From Polaromonas sp. UBA5171 (GTDB taxonomy: Bacteria > Pseudomonadota > Gammaproteobacteria > Burkholderiales > Burkholderiaceae_C), in contig DHWX01000132.1 of assembly GCA_002413395.1 (NCBI GenBank), forward strand, positions 1-22,888: a stretch of 22,888 bases of DNA, written 5' to 3'. A program made the position numbers and the translations under genes. Shown piece after piece: positions 7,770 through 16,800 of the stretch. A model generated the notes under the pieces. The model did no database searches, was not told where the DNA came from, and saw only the letters and a program-made list of their open reading frames with translations. How positions within the stretch are numbered: the stretch's first letter is position 1; each line of letters opens with the position of its first letter.

Positions 7770-8468
7770 TCACGGTTGCAGCGACGCTTCTTCAATGAGT
7801 ACCTTGTACGAATAGCCTGCGCCAAAATTCTTGTCAGTGCGCACCATGCCCGTCACCGTCACGACATCTCCGAGCTTCGCCTGGGTCGTGGTCGTCACCA
7901 GGATGTCGTTGGTATTGTCTGCAGGGACACCCGAGCCATCGCGGAGATGAAGCCAGTTTTTCCCCATGATCTCCGGGTTGTACTTCACGATCTTGCCGCG
8001 AACCAGAACCTGCTTGTCCTTCAGGTTGGCAGCGTTCTTCACGATTTCAGCCACAGTCCGTGCGTTGCTGCCGCTGGCCTTGGGGATATTGATCGGGCCG
8101 GCGTCTGCCACTTTGGCGACTGCCGAATGGGCGCTGGCCATGTCTTTGCCGGCCATACCAAGGTTGCCGAAAAGAATTGTCGGGAACGTCTTGTTCAGCG
8201 ACTTGCTCTCGAAATTGTTCATGACCATCGCGTTTTCAATCGTAACCTTGGCGCCTTTCTTGACCGGTGCCTTGGCAACTGCGGCCCAAGTCTCGCCGTC
8301 CTTGGTTTTAAGGCGAAGGTAGGTATAACTTTCGACGTCATTGACCTCGAGGACTTCGCCGGTGACGACCGTAGCTGAACGCGGGGCGGATACAGGGTTT
8401 TCACCCGCCCAGGTTGATGTAACGAATGGGGCAGAAACAATCAGGCAGATCGCTAACAGGGTTTTCAT
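7770..8468 (-). CDS. Periplasmic protein with tandem OB-fold-like domains (NrfJ-like)
   Basis: The ATG at 8468 gives 232 residues, beginning with a signal peptide cleaved near residue 21 (STWA-GENP). An upstream in-frame ATG at 8501 adds 11 residues before the signal and is less likely. Two beta-rich segments follow: about 33-105 (VVTGEVLEVNDVESYTYLRL, then KGAKVTIEN) and about 137-229 (VLVRGKIVKYNPEIMGKNWLHLRDGSG, then GDVVTVTGMV). The second has the strand pattern of an OB-fold. Similar small exported OB-fold proteins, often called NrfJ-like, occur beside multiheme cytochrome genes; their biochemical role is unsettled. It has no heme motif and no cysteine. Its place upstream of the sensor kinase and Mto genes suggests a supporting role in cytochrome assembly or metal handling, which is inference. 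Confidence 0.65.
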   Translation of the reverse strand: MKTLLAICLIVSAPFVTSTWAGENPVSAPRSATVVTGEVLEVNDVESYTYLRLKTKDGETWAAVAKAPVKKGAKVTIENAMVMNNFESKSLNKTFPTILFGNLGMAGKDMASAHSAVAKVADAGPINIPKASGSNARTVAEIVKNAANLKDKQVLVRGKIVKYNPEIMGKNWLHLRDGSGVPADNTNDILVTTTTQAKLGDVVTVTGMVRTDKNFGAGYSYKVLIEEASLQP

Positions 8469-9030
8469 GGTCGTAATCTTTTTGGCAAAGTTTAAAAGCA
8501 TAGCAGCAACGCCCTCTTTGGTTGCGATGAAGACTATTTATCGCAGAGCAGTTGGCGCTGACGGGGCGGCGTGTTCACTGGGCAGTACATTGTGAGATCG
8601 GCGATGAGTTCAATTTTGAACATCCGCATCATTCAGTGCCCCGATTATCGGCGTATTTGAGTGTGCTGTTCAGAATGCCAGGCTTCTCCACCATCGAGTC
8701 GTCGGAAATGCCTCTAAACCAGTGACTCACCCTTGAAGGTAAAACCTGGCTCAGTTTGTTTCGCCAATCAACAGCGGAGCCATAAAATGGCGTGCAACAT
8801 CCCGGGAGCTGCAGAAGCGAAGGGGCCGCTTTACCGCATATTTACTTGCCTCTTTCGAGCGGGACACCTGTTTCCAGGGTTTCCAATGATAATTATTGCG
8901 AGTCATAAACCGAGCTGACAAACGGGCTGCGCGGTAAATCCCGGCAATCTGCAAACCATGCAGATTGCCACACTCACCCACTACAGAAAAGCCGCGATAT
9001 CCCGGTCGGGGCGCGCAACAAGGACAGGCG
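8469..9030. other. 562-base divergent intergenic region
   Basis: This gap separates the leftward OB-fold/kinase/cytochrome block from the rightward efflux operon. It should hold promoters for both. The open frames in it are short or are shadows reaching into mdtA, and none resembles a known family. The one clear signal is a Fur-box-like sequence at 8882-8900. A possible leftward -10-like GATAAA lies near 8535-8540 (minus strand), without a good -35 partner. Confidence 0.5.
8882..8900. promoter_or_regulatory. Fur-box-like site upstream of the efflux operon
   Basis: The 19 bases TCCAATGATAATTATTGCG match the classic Fur box consensus GATAATGATAATCATTATC at 12 of 19 positions. They include an uninterrupted AATGATAAT. 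In the 7-1-7 view the left half TGATAAT is perfect and the right half ATTGCGA matches 4 of 7. The site is about 130 bases before the mdtA start and more than 400 bases before the OB-fold gene, so it more likely affects the pump operon. Confidence 0.4.
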
Positions 9031-10449
9031 ATGGATTCCACAACCGCAGGGCCGCACACTGGCCCCGATGTACTTCCCCCCAAGCATTTGAACCGCCGCG
9101 CGTCAATTGTTGGCGGCGTGATTGCCATTCTTGCGCTGGCTGGCACTGGCTGGCTGGGTTGGCACCTGACCCACCCTTCAACTGAAGCGGCCAGCAGTGC
9201 CGCCGGGCCGACTGGTCGGCGCGGCGCGCTGGCCACGACCGTCGGTGTAGCGACGGCTGAGCACGCCAGCATTCCGATTCTTCTGGAAGCCTTGGGCACA
9301 GTCACGCCGCAGGTGACTGTCAGGGTGCATTCGCAAGTGTCGGGTGTGCTGGAAAAAGTGCTGTTTAAGGAAGGCCTGATGGTGCGCGCCGGCGAACTGC
9401 TGGCGACCATTGACCCACACCCTTTTGAATTGGCCTTGATGCAGGCCAGCGGGCAACTGCAACGTGATGAAGCACAGTTGAACAGTGCCCGCGTCACCCT
9501 GGAGCGCTATCGAACCCTGCTGACGCAGGACTCCATCGCGCGCCAGGACGTTGACACCCAGACGGCGCTGGTCAAGCAGCTCGAAGGCACGGTCGTGATT
9601 GACAAGGCCAACGAAGGCACGGCACGGCTGAACCTGGGCTATGCCCGCGTCGTCGCGCCGGCGAGCGGTCGCGTCGGCCTGCGCACGGTAGACGCGGGCA
9701 ATGTGGTGAGCCCCAGCGATGCCAACGGCATTGCGCTCATCACGCAGATCAGCCCGATTGATGTGGTGTTTGCCGTACCGCAGGACCAGGCCGGCGAACT
9801 GCAGCAAACGGCCGCGGCAGGCACCGTCATGAAAGTCACCGCGCTCGACCGAACCCGCTCCAGCGCGCTGGACACAGGAACATTTGCCTCGCTGGACAAT
9901 CAGGTCGATACCACCACCGGAACGGTCAAGGCCAAGGCGCGTTTTACCAACAGCCACCTGACGCTGTTTCCCAGCCAGTTCGTCAATGTACAGTTGCAAC
10001 TCAAAACGATTGAAAACGCCGTGGTGGTTCCAGTCACGGCCCTGCGCCACGGCAACGACGGAGACTACGTCTATGTGCTGAACTCCGCCGGGCGCACGGT
10101 TTCCCTGCGGCCGGTCCAACGCGGCCAGGCGACAATGGAAAAAATCGTCGTGGCCTCCGGCCTGAAGGCTGGCGAGCAAGTCATCACCGAAGGCGCCGAC
10201 AAGCTCAAGGACGGCGCGAGCGTGGTACTGCCAGGCGACTCGGCGGGTGGTGCGGGTGGAAGCAGTCGTGCAAGCGCGGGCGGTAAGCGCACTCGTGCCA
10301 ATGGGTCCAAGCAAGGCACAGGAGCTCCCGCAGCAGTTGCTTCTGCCCCGATTTCCACCGCATCGCAGCCCATGGCGGCCGATGCGCCCGCAGGCAAAGC
10401 GTCCAGCGCACAACGCCGCCAGCGCGCCTCGCAAGCCAAGGGATCATGA
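9031..10449 (+). CDS. mdtA: RND efflux periplasmic adaptor subunit, MdtA/MuxA type
   Basis: The ATG at 9031 has AGGA seven bases upstream and gives 472 residues; an in-frame TTG at 8965 would add 22 residues and looks less likely. A membrane anchor lies at about 26-46. The adaptor body follows: the lipoyl half (VRVHSQVSGVLEKVLFKEG, then GELLATIDPHPFE), the coiled-coil hairpin, the second lipoyl half (ARVVAPASGRVGLRTVDAGN), and the beta-barrel and membrane-proximal domains. It joins the RND pump to the outer-membrane channel. The last 70 or so residues are an Ala/Gly/Ser-rich basic tail, longer than the tail of E. coli MdtA. The stop overlaps the next ATG as ATGA. Confidence 0.92.
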   Translation: MDSTTAGPHTGPDVLPPKHLNRRASIVGGVIAILALAGTGWLGWHLTHPSTEAASSAAGPTGRRGALATTVGVATAEHASIPILLEALGTVTPQVTVRVHSQVSGVLEKVLFKEGLMVRAGELLATIDPHPFELALMQASGQLQRDEAQLNSARVTLERYRTLLTQDSIARQDVDTQTALVKQLEGTVVIDKANEGTARLNLGYARVVAPASGRVGLRTVDAGNVVSPSDANGIALITQISPIDVVFAVPQDQAGELQQTAAAGTVMKVTALDRTRSSALDTGTFASLDNQVDTTTGTVKAKARFTNSHLTLFPSQFVNVQLQLKTIENAVVVPVTALRHGNDGDYVYVLNSAGRTVSLRPVQRGQATMEKIVVASGLKAGEQVITEGADKLKDGASVVLPGDSAGGAGGSSRASAGGKRTRANGSKQGTGAPAAVASAPISTASQPMAADAPAGKASSAQRRQRASQAKGS

Positions 10450-13400
10450 GCCAGCGCGAGCTTGCCGACGAGCCAGGCTCGTCATTCGGCGCACCGGTGG
10501 AGCGCTCCGCGATGAGTCCATCCAGTCCTTTCATCCTGCGCCCGGTCGCGACGGCGCTTCTGATGGTGGCCATTGTGCTGGCGGGTCTGGTCGGCTTCAA
10601 GTTCTTGCCGCTTTCGGCCTTGCCGCAGGTAGATTACCCGACCATCCAGGTGCAGACGCTCTACCCCGGCGCCAGCCCCGATGTGATGGCGCAAACCGTC
10701 ACCGCACCGCTGGAGCGCCAGTTCGGGCAGATGGCCGGCTTGAGCCGCATGAGTTCAACCAGCGCCGCCGGGGTCTCCATTGTCACGCTGCAGTTTGGCC
10801 TGGGCCTCACCCTCGATGTGGCGGAGCAGGAAGTACAAGCCGCCATCAATGCCGGCGGCTCGCTGCTGCCGGCCGATCTGCCCGCGCCGCCGGTGTATGC
10901 CAAGGTCACCCCCGCCGATGCGCCGGTGCTAACCCTGGCCATCACCTCCGAGACCATGCCGCTGACGGAAGTGCAGAACATCGTCAACACCCGGCTGGCG
11001 CTGAAGATCAGCCAGGTCAACGGCGTGGGTCTGGTATCGCTCAGCGGCGGCCAGCGTCCCGCGGTTCGCATCCAGGCCGATACGCGCGCGCTGGCTTCTT
11101 ACGGGCTGGCGCTTGACTCACTGCGGAGTGCCATCACCGCCGCCAATGCCAACGGCGCGAAGGGCAACATCGATGGTCCGACGCGGGCCTACTCCATCAA
11201 TTCCAATGACCAATTGCTGACCGCCAGCGACTACAGCAAACTCGTCATTGCCTACCACAACGGAGCGCCGGTTCGGGTATCGGATGTGGCGCAAGTCATT
11301 GACAGCGCCGAAAATACCAAACTCGGCGCCTGGGCCAGCATTGAGTGCGCCGCGACCGCATCGCCATCGGCTCCAGCAGATAACAAATGCATTGGCTCAC
11401 CCGGCCGACGCCTGGTTCCCGCCATCATCCTGAACGTGCAGCGCCAGCCCGGCGCCAATGTGATTGCCACGGTCGATGCCATCAAGGCCCGACTGCCAGA
11501 ATTGCAGTCCGGCCTGCCAAGCACCATGCGGGTCGATGTACTGAGTGACCGTACCACTGGCATACGCGCGTCGGTACTGCATGTCGAGATCGAGTTGCTG
11601 CTGGCCGTGCTGATGGTGGTGCTGGTGATCTTTGCGTTTCTGCGCAACTTGCGTGCTACCGTGATTGCCAGCCTGGCGGTGCCGATTTCGCTGATTGGCA
11701 CCTGCGGCGCGATGTATTTGCTGGGCTACAGCCTGAACAACCTGAGCCTGATGGCGCTGACCATTGCCACCGGTTTCGTGGTCGACGACGCCATTGTGAT
11801 GCTGGAAAACATCTCGCGCTACATCGAGCAAGGCGAACCGCCCATGCTGGCCGCGCTCAAGGGTGCCAAGCAGATCGGTTTCACCATCATTTCGCTCACC
11901 GTGTCGCTGATTGCAGTGCTGATTCCCCTGCTCTTCATGGGCGATGTCGTGGGGCGTCTGTTTCGCGAATTCGCCATCACGCTGGCCATCACCATTTTGA
12001 TCTCGGCAGCGGTGTCCCTCACGCTGGTGCCCATGATGTCGGCGCGCTGGCTCAAGCGCCGCCCCGAAGGGGAAGGCAACCCAACCGCGGCGCGGCTGCA
12101 GCGTTTTTTTGACAGCGTGATCACGCACTACGACCGCTGGCTTAGCGGGGTGCTAAGACACCAGGGAGCGACGCTGATGGTGGCACTGGGAACGCTGCTG
12201 CTGACCGTGCTGCTTTATATCCTGATACCTAAAGGGCTTTTCCCCACGCAGGACACCGGGCAGTTGCAAGCCAGGATAGAGACAACCCAATCAGTCTCTT
12301 ACGCACGCATGGCTGAACTGCAGCAGGCCACGGCCAAAGCCATTCTGGAAGACCCCGATGTGGAAGCCCTGAGCTCCTTTATTGGCGTGGATGCGGCCAA
12401 CAACACCATGCTGCACACCGGGCGCATGCTGATCAACCTCAAGCGCGTACGCAGCGGCAGCCAGCAGGAAACCATGGACCGGCTGCTTGAGCGCGCAGGC
12501 AAGATTGCCGGCGTCACGCTCTACCTGCAGCCGACGCAGGATTTGACGATTGACGCTGAAACCGGTCCAACGCAGTTTCGGGTCTCGCTCGAAGGCTCGG
12601 ACAACCCGACCGTGGTGACATGGGCAAACAAACTGGCACAGCGCATGGGGCAACTGGCCGACTTGCGCCATGTGGCATCCGATGCAGGCTCCAGCGGCCC
12701 GGCGGCCTACATCACGGTGGATCGCGACACGGCGTCGCGCCTGGCCATCCCCACATCGTCCATTGACGATGCGCTGTACAGCGCCTTTGGCCAGCGCATC
12801 GTCTCAACCATTTTTACCGAAACCAGCCAGTACCGCGTGATTCTGGAGGCGATGCCCGATCAATTGACAACACCCGCTTCCCTGGGCAACCTGCCTCTTA
12901 AAACCGGCTCGGGCGCGACAACGCCGCTGTCCGCCATCGCCACGGTGACCGAGCAGCCTGCGCCGCTGCAAATCACCCATGTGGACCAATACCCGGCAAC
13001 CACCCTGGGCTTTGACACAGCGCCTGGCGTCTCACTGGGCAAGGCCGTCGATGAGATCAAGCAGGCGGCCAAAGACATCGCCATGCCCACCAGCGTGACC
13101 CTGACTTTCCTTGGCGCGGCTGGCGCTTACCAGTCGTCTCTGTCCAACCAGCTCTGGCTGATTCTGGCGGCCGTTGTGTGCGTTTACATTGTGCTCGGCG
13201 TGCTGTATGAAAGCTATATCCACCCGATGACCATTCTCTCGACCCTGCCGTCTGCCGGCGTGGGCGCGCTGCTGGCGCTGATGATCAGCGGCTCCGATCT
13301 GGGGGTCATCGGCATCATCGGCATCATTTTGCTGATTGGCATCGTGAAAAAGAATGCCATCATGATGATCGACTTTGCGATCGATGCCGAGCGCAACGAG

Positions 13401-13661
13401 GGCAAGTCGGCACAGGAAGCGATTCACCAAGCCGCGCTGCTGCGCTTTCGGCCCATCTTGATGACAACACTGGCAGCGCTGTTTGCCGCCGTGCCGCTGA
13501 TGCTGGGCTGGGGTGACGGCGCCGAGCTGCGCCGACCACTGGGCCTGGCCATCTTTGGTGGCCTGATCGTGAGCCAGATGCTGACGCTGTTCACCACGCC
13601 GGTGATTTACCTCGGCTTTGACCGGATGGCACGGCGGGTCCGGGCGAAGGGGCGCAAATAA
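10446..13661 (+). CDS. mdtB: RND multidrug efflux pump subunit, MdtB type
   Basis: The 1071-residue product aligns along its whole length with E. coli MdtB (for example RPVATALLMVAIVLAG, DLTID, LLIGIVKKNAIMMIDFA). The TM4 acidic pair (GFVVDDAIVMLEN) and the TM10 lysine (VKKNA) of the proton relay are present. The ATG at 10446 overlaps the mdtA stop; an ATG at 10512 (residue 23), with GGAG upstream, would give an N-terminus closer to E. coli MdtB and is a real alternative. MdtB and MdtC form a mixed B2C trimer in E. coli that exports bile salts, novobiocin and other compounds, and MuxBC of Pseudomonas is similar. Residues 298-325 form an extra segment of about 24 residues with two cysteines in the porter domain. 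The real substrate here is unknown. Confidence 0.93.
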   Translation: MSQRELADEPGSSFGAPVERSAMSPSSPFILRPVATALLMVAIVLAGLVGFKFLPLSALPQVDYPTIQVQTLYPGASPDVMAQTVTAPLERQFGQMAGLSRMSSTSAAGVSIVTLQFGLGLTLDVAEQEVQAAINAGGSLLPADLPAPPVYAKVTPADAPVLTLAITSETMPLTEVQNIVNTRLALKISQVNGVGLVSLSGGQRPAVRIQADTRALASYGLALDSLRSAITAANANGAKGNIDGPTRAYSINSNDQLLTASDYSKLVIAYHNGAPVRVSDVAQVIDSAENTKLGAWASIECAATASPSAPADNKCIGSPGRRLVPAIILNVQRQPGANVIATVDAIKARLPELQSGLPSTMRVDVLSDRTTGIRASVLHVEIELLLAVLMVVLVIFAFLRNLRATVIASLAVPISLIGTCGAMYLLGYSLNNLSLMALTIATGFVVDDAIVMLENISRYIEQGEPPMLAALKGAKQIGFTIISLTVSLIAVLIPLLFMGDVVGRLFREFAITLAITILISAAVSLTLVPMMSARWLKRRPEGEGNPTAARLQRFFDSVITHYDRWLSGVLRHQGATLMVALGTLLLTVLLYILIPKGLFPTQDTGQLQARIETTQSVSYARMAELQQATAKAILEDPDVEALSSFIGVDAANNTMLHTGRMLINLKRVRSGSQQETMDRLLERAGKIAGVTLYLQPTQDLTIDAETGPTQFRVSLEGSDNPTVVTWANKLAQRMGQLADLRHVASDAGSSGPAAYITVDRDTASRLAIPTSSIDDALYSAFGQRIVSTIFTETSQYRVILEAMPDQLTTPASLGNLPLKTGSGATTPLSAIATVTEQPAPLQITHVDQYPATTLGFDTAPGVSLGKAVDEIKQAAKDIAMPTSVTLTFLGAAGAYQSSLSNQLWLILAAVVCVYIVLGVLYESYIHPMTILSTLPSAGVGALLALMISGSDLGVIGIIGIILLIGIVKKNAIMMIDFAIDAERNEGKSAQEAIHQAALLRFRPILMTTLAALFAAVPLMLGWGDGAELRRPLGLAIFGGLIVSQMLTLFTTPVIYLGFDRMARRVRAKGRK

Positions 13662-13819
13662 TGCTTCATTCCTATCCTGTTTATGACTCCTGCCTGGTGG
13701 ACTCGGGTATCGGAAGCTATCAAGTTTGTAGCGTTTTGTCTTTCTTTGCCAAGCCGGCCTTCATGTCAGCCTCCCAGCAAAAGAGCGCCACCGAACTGCC
13801 AGCGGGAGCCAACAAGTGA
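13661..13819 (+). CDS. Possible 52-residue small protein bridging mdtB and mdtC
   Basis: An open frame starts at an ATG that shares its A with the mdtB stop (TAATG). It ends in a TGA that overlaps the mdtC GTG start (GTGA). It fills the only sizeable gap in the operon exactly. The product begins MLHSYPVYDSCLVDSG and ends SATELPAGANK, has two cysteines, no signal peptide and no clear membrane helix, and resembles nothing I know. It has no ribosome site of its own beyond coupling to mdtB. An internal ATG at 13763 would leave an 18-residue version. The middle holds a small hairpin (13716-13732), so the frame could be accidental and the segment only an intergenic spacer. Confidence 0.3.
   Translation: MLHSYPVYDSCLVDSGIGSYQVCSVLSFFAKPAFMSASQQKSATELPAGANK
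13716..13732. repeat. Small GCTAT...TAGC hairpin in the mdtB-mdtC gap
   Basis: GCTATCAAGTTTGTAGC pairs GCTA with TAGC at its ends, with a further T-G wobble and an inner AA/TT. Short palindromes of the GCTAT/ATAGC type are, to my recollection, frequent between genes in Comamonadaceae. It may be a dispersed intergenic element or an RNA hairpin affecting expression of mdtC. Only one copy of this form was noticed in the window. Confidence 0.3.
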
Positions 13820-16800
13820 ATCTCTCCGAGCCCTTCGTTCGCCGCCCCATCGCCACGGTGCTGCTGACCATAGGACTGGCATTGGCAGGCTTGGGCGCCC
13901 TGCTCGTGCTACCGGTCTCGCCACTGCCCCAAGTGGACTACCCCGTCATTTCGGTGAGCGCCACGTTGCCCGGCGCCAGCCCCGACACCATGGCCAGCAG
14001 CGTGGCCACACCGCTGGAGCGGCGCCTGGGCGTGATTGCCGGCGTCAACGAAATGACGTCCAGAAGCGGAACCGGTTCGACCCGTGTCAGCCTGCAGTTC
14101 GACCTCAACCGCAACATTGACGCCGCCGCGCGCGAAGTTCAGGCCGCCATCAACGCCTCGCGCGCCGACCTGCCCGCCACCCTGCGCAGCAACCCGACCT
14201 ACCGCAAGGCGAATCCGGCGTCGGCACCCGTCTTTATCCTCGCGCTTACCTCCAAAACCCGCTCGCCGGGGCAAATCTATGACGAGGTGTCCAACCTGGT
14301 GCAGCAAAAGATAGCCCAGGTACCGGGGGTGGGCGATGTGGAACTGGGGGGCGGCTCGCTGCCAGCCGTACGTGTGGAGTTGCTGCCATTCGCACTCAAC
14401 CGCTACGGCGTCAGCATGGAAGATGTGCGCGCCGCCCTTCAGGCCTCCAATGCGAATCGACCCCGCGGGGCAATTGAAGGCAACGGCAAGCGCCTGCAGA
14501 TTTATACAGGCGGAAACACGGCCACGGGCGGTCTGCACGCAGCCGATTACCGCGGGCTGGTGATCGCCTGGCGCAACAATGCGGCAATTCGGCTGGGCGA
14601 TGTAGCCGAGGTGGTTGATGGTGTGGAAAATACCAACACGCTAGGCCTCTTCAATGGCGAGCCGGCGGTCATCGTCCTCATCACGCGCCAGCCCGACGCC
14701 AATGTGATTGAAACGGTGGACGGCATACGCGCCCTGCTGCCCGAACTGCAAGCTCAGTTGCCGCAAGATGTGCACCTGCAAGTCGCATCAGACCGTACCA
14801 ACTCAATTCGCGCCTCGCTGCGCGAAATCGAAATCACGCTGCTGATTTCGATTGCACTGGTGGTGCTGGTGGTCAGCGCCTTTTTACGCAGCGCACGCGC
14901 CACTTTCATTCCGGCCGTGGCCACGGTGGTGTCACTGATGGGCACCTTTGGCGTGATGTATTTGCTGGGCTTCAGCCTGAACAACCTGAGCCTGATGGCG
15001 CTGACGGTAGCCACCGGTTTTGTCGTGGATGACGCCATCGTGGTGCTTGAAAACACCAGCCGCCACATTGAAGCCGGCATGGGCCGGTTAAAGGCGGCGT
15101 TGCTGGGCGCGCGCGAGGTGGGGTTCACTGTGCTCTCCATCAGCCTGTCGCTGGTGGCGGTGTTCATTCCACTGCTCTTCATGGGCGGGCAAACGGGCCG
15201 GCTGTTCCGCGAATTTGCCGTCACGCTGTCGGCGTCAGTGCTGATTTCGCTGGTCATTTCGCTCACCACCACGCCCATGATGTGCGCCTGGCTGCTCAAG
15301 CCCGATGCAGACAGCAAGCCACCTGGACGCATTGCTCGGACGTTTGAAAACGCGTTCAAACGCCTGCTCCGTGGTTACGAGCATAGCCTGGACTGGGCAC
15401 TGGGCAGCAAATTGCTGGTCATGCTGCTGCTGCTCGCCATCATCGGGCTGAATGTTTACCTCTTTATCTCAGCACCCAAGGGGTTTTTTCCCCAGCAGGA
15501 TACCGGTCAAATCAGCGGCGGTCTGCGCGCTGACCAAAGCATTTCCTTTCAGGCCATGCAGGGCAAGCTCAAGGAACTGGTCGATATCATCCGGCGCGAC
15601 CCGGCCGTCGATGCCGTGGTCGGCTTTACCGGCGGCTCACGCGCGGGCGGCGGCTTCATGTTCATCAACCTCAAGCCGGTAGGGCAGCGCAAGGATGCCG
15701 GGCAGGCCGTCATCGCACGGCTGCGTCCACAGTTGGCCCAGGTCACCGGCGTCAGTCTCTTCCTCAACCCGGTGCAGGATCTGCGCGGCGGCGGCCGCCA
15801 GACCAATTCGACCTACCAGTACACGCTGAAAAGTGACAACGCGGCCGACCTGAGCAAATGGGCTACACGGCTGGCCGATCAGATGAAACTGGAAAAAGCG
15901 CTGACTGACGTGGACACCGACCAGCAGGAAAATGGCGTCGAAACCATGGTCACAGTGGACAAGGAAAGTGCGGCGCGAATGGGCGTCAGCTCGCGCGATA
16001 TCGACAATGCGCTGTACAACGCCTTTGGCCAGCGCCAGGTGGCCACCATTTACAGCGACCTGAACCAGTACCACGTCATCATGGAAGTGGCGCCGCGTTA
16101 TATCCGCAGCCCCGAGTCGCTCAAGGATATTTATGTTCCAGCCAAAGGCGGCAGCGGCACGACGCTGGCCAGCGCGGCAACATCCGGCACGGCCTCCGTG
16201 GTGGTCAATCCGGCCTTGCGGGATCCCTCCTCCGGCCAGGCCCTGAGTACTTCCGTCACCACGATGGTGCCGCTCTCGGCCATAGCCAGCTTTAGCGAAA
16301 ATGCAGCCGCCGCATCGGTCAACCATGACAACAGTGAACTCTCGACAACGGTATCCTACAACCTCGCCGACGGCAGCACGCTCAGCGACGCGCAGGCCGC
16401 CGTCAAACAGGCAGAAGCCGCCATTGGCCTGCCCAACAATGTGCGCGGAAGTTTTTCCGGCACCGCGCTCAACGCGCAGCAGTCACAAAATGAGCAGCCC
16501 CTGCTCATCCTTGCGGCGCTGGTGGTAATTTACATCGTGCTGGGCATTCTGTACGAAAGCCTGGTGCATCCGCTCACGGTGATCTCAACCCTGCCATCGG
16601 CCGGCGTGGGCGCGATGCTGGCGCTGCTGATGTTCAAGATGGACTTGTCAATCATCGCGCTGATTGGCATTTTTTTGCTGATTGGCATTGTCAAGAAAAA
16701 TGCCATTTTGATCATCGACTTTGCCCTGGATGCCGAACGTGCACGCGGTCTTTCTGCCGTGGCAGCCGTGCGCGAAGCCTGCCTGCTGCGCTTTCGTCCG

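Noticed and set aside
8751..9497. Minus-strand frame of 248 codons running from the intergenic region into mdtA
   Set aside because: Most of it is antisense to the conserved adaptor coding region. The part in the gap shows no motif and lies in a GC-rich frame free of stops.
9178..10434. Minus-strand frame of 418 codons opposite mdtA
   Set aside because: It is a shadow of mdtA; its residues are His/Gly/Arg-rich and resemble no protein.
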